Origin: Fischerella sp. | GTDB lineage: Bacteria > Cyanobacteriota > Cyanobacteriia > Cyanobacteriales > Nostocaceae | Assembly: GCA_026419705.1 (NCBI GenBank) | Contig: JANZYY010000046.1 | Coordinates: forward strand, 10,247 to 16,269 | Direction of reading: 5' to 3' | DNA length: 6,023 bases | In this document: piece by piece, positions 5,714-6,023 of the stretch | How the letters are laid out: every line of letters starts with the position of its first letter | Position numbering within the stretch: position 1 is the first letter of the stretch | The notes under the pieces: generated by a model | Database searches by the model: none | Told to the model about the DNA's origin: nothing | Seen by the model: the letters and a program-made list of their open reading frames with translations, nothing else | Translations under genes and position numbers: made by a program

Positions 5714-6023
5714 ATGAAATGGACGCTGGCCGCTGCTCTAGTTTTCAGCAGTGCCTTACAATATCCAACCCAGGGAATAGCCCAAACAAAGCTACCTACA
5801 AACACTCAGCAACCCCCACAACCAACCAATAAACCTGCTTCACCCAAACAACCAGCCTCTCGACCTGTTTTTGTCTGGCCAAAAACACCTCCAAGACTAA
5901 CTACCGTATCTGGACGGAGAACAGGAATGGGTAGCCGCAATCATTGTCCAGCGGTTGGGACTGGATTAACTGCCTTAGTTCCCGTTCAGGAGCAGGAGGT
6001 AGCAAGCAAACATATAAATACAT
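5714..6023 (+). CDS. DUF928 family exported protein (5' part only)
   Basis: The first 103 codons of a gene cut by the right edge. Residues 1-23 are a signal peptide (MKWTLAAALVFSSALQ, probable cleavage after GIA before Gln24). A proline/glutamine/threonine-rich low-complexity linker follows (about 25-62), then the opening of the DUF928 domain: SGRRTGMGSRNHCPAVGTGL and TALVP (about residues 66-90, with Cys78). The family is cyanobacterial, exported and of unknown function. From memory its members often lie near CHASE2, TPR-CHAT and haemagglutinin-type secretion genes. The ATG at 5714 was chosen for the signal peptide. An in-frame GTG at 5690, preceded by AGCAGG, would add eight residues and cannot be excluded. 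The gene follows the CHAT/CHASE2 gene on the same strand. A role in the envelope or periplasm is inferred from export only. Confidence 0.82.
   Translation, partial: MKWTLAAALVFSSALQYPTQGIAQTKLPTNTQQPPQPTNKPASPKQPASRPVFVWPKTPPRLTTVSGRRTGMGSRNHCPAVGTGLTALVPVQEQEVASKHINT

Overview
The window looks like chromosomal DNA of a filamentous, probably heterocyst-forming, cyanobacterium (Nostoc/Calothrix/Scytonema type). The evidence is four GCGATCGC (HIP1) octamers (169-176, 262-269, 1392-1399, 4412-4419), AT-rich intergenic DNA, a heptanucleotide tandem repeat in a gene gap, and protein families largely confined to cyanobacteria (DUF1822, DUF928, CHASE2 fused to CHAT, filamentous-haemagglutinin-type exoproteins). 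The genus cannot be fixed from the sequence alone.

Layout. At the left edge (1-260, minus strand, cut by the window) is the 5' end of an exported two-partner-secretion exoprotein with a signal peptide and a haemagglutinin N-terminal (TPS) domain. A 498-base divergent intergenic region (261-758) follows and carries several inverted repeats and one good -10 box. Then come four genes, all on the plus strand: an unusual sigma-70-family factor (759-1946); a DUF1822 protein overlapping it by 8 bases (1939-3159); after a 76-base gap holding the heptamer repeat, a membrane protein with an N-terminal CHAT (caspase/separase-like) protease domain, one membrane helix, a CHASE2 sensor domain and three C-terminal helices (3236-5578); and, after 135 AT-rich bases with a weak terminator-like hairpin, the start of an exported DUF928 protein (5714 to the edge).

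How the parts may fit. The layout suggests an envelope-signalling cassette: CHASE2 senses something outside the cytoplasmic membrane, the cytoplasmic CHAT domain (dyad His230/Cys275 apparently intact) is the output, and the linked sigma factor and DUF1822 protein are candidate downstream components, with the exoprotein and DUF928 protein as candidate target genes. Domain assignments rest on motifs recognised by eye. The proposed circuit is inference. It resembles in logic the type III-E CRISPR pathway, where a TPR-CHAT protease (Csx29) cleaves Csx30 to free a sigma factor, but no homology to Csx30 is claimed. No tRNA, rRNA, CRISPR array, transposase or integrase was seen.
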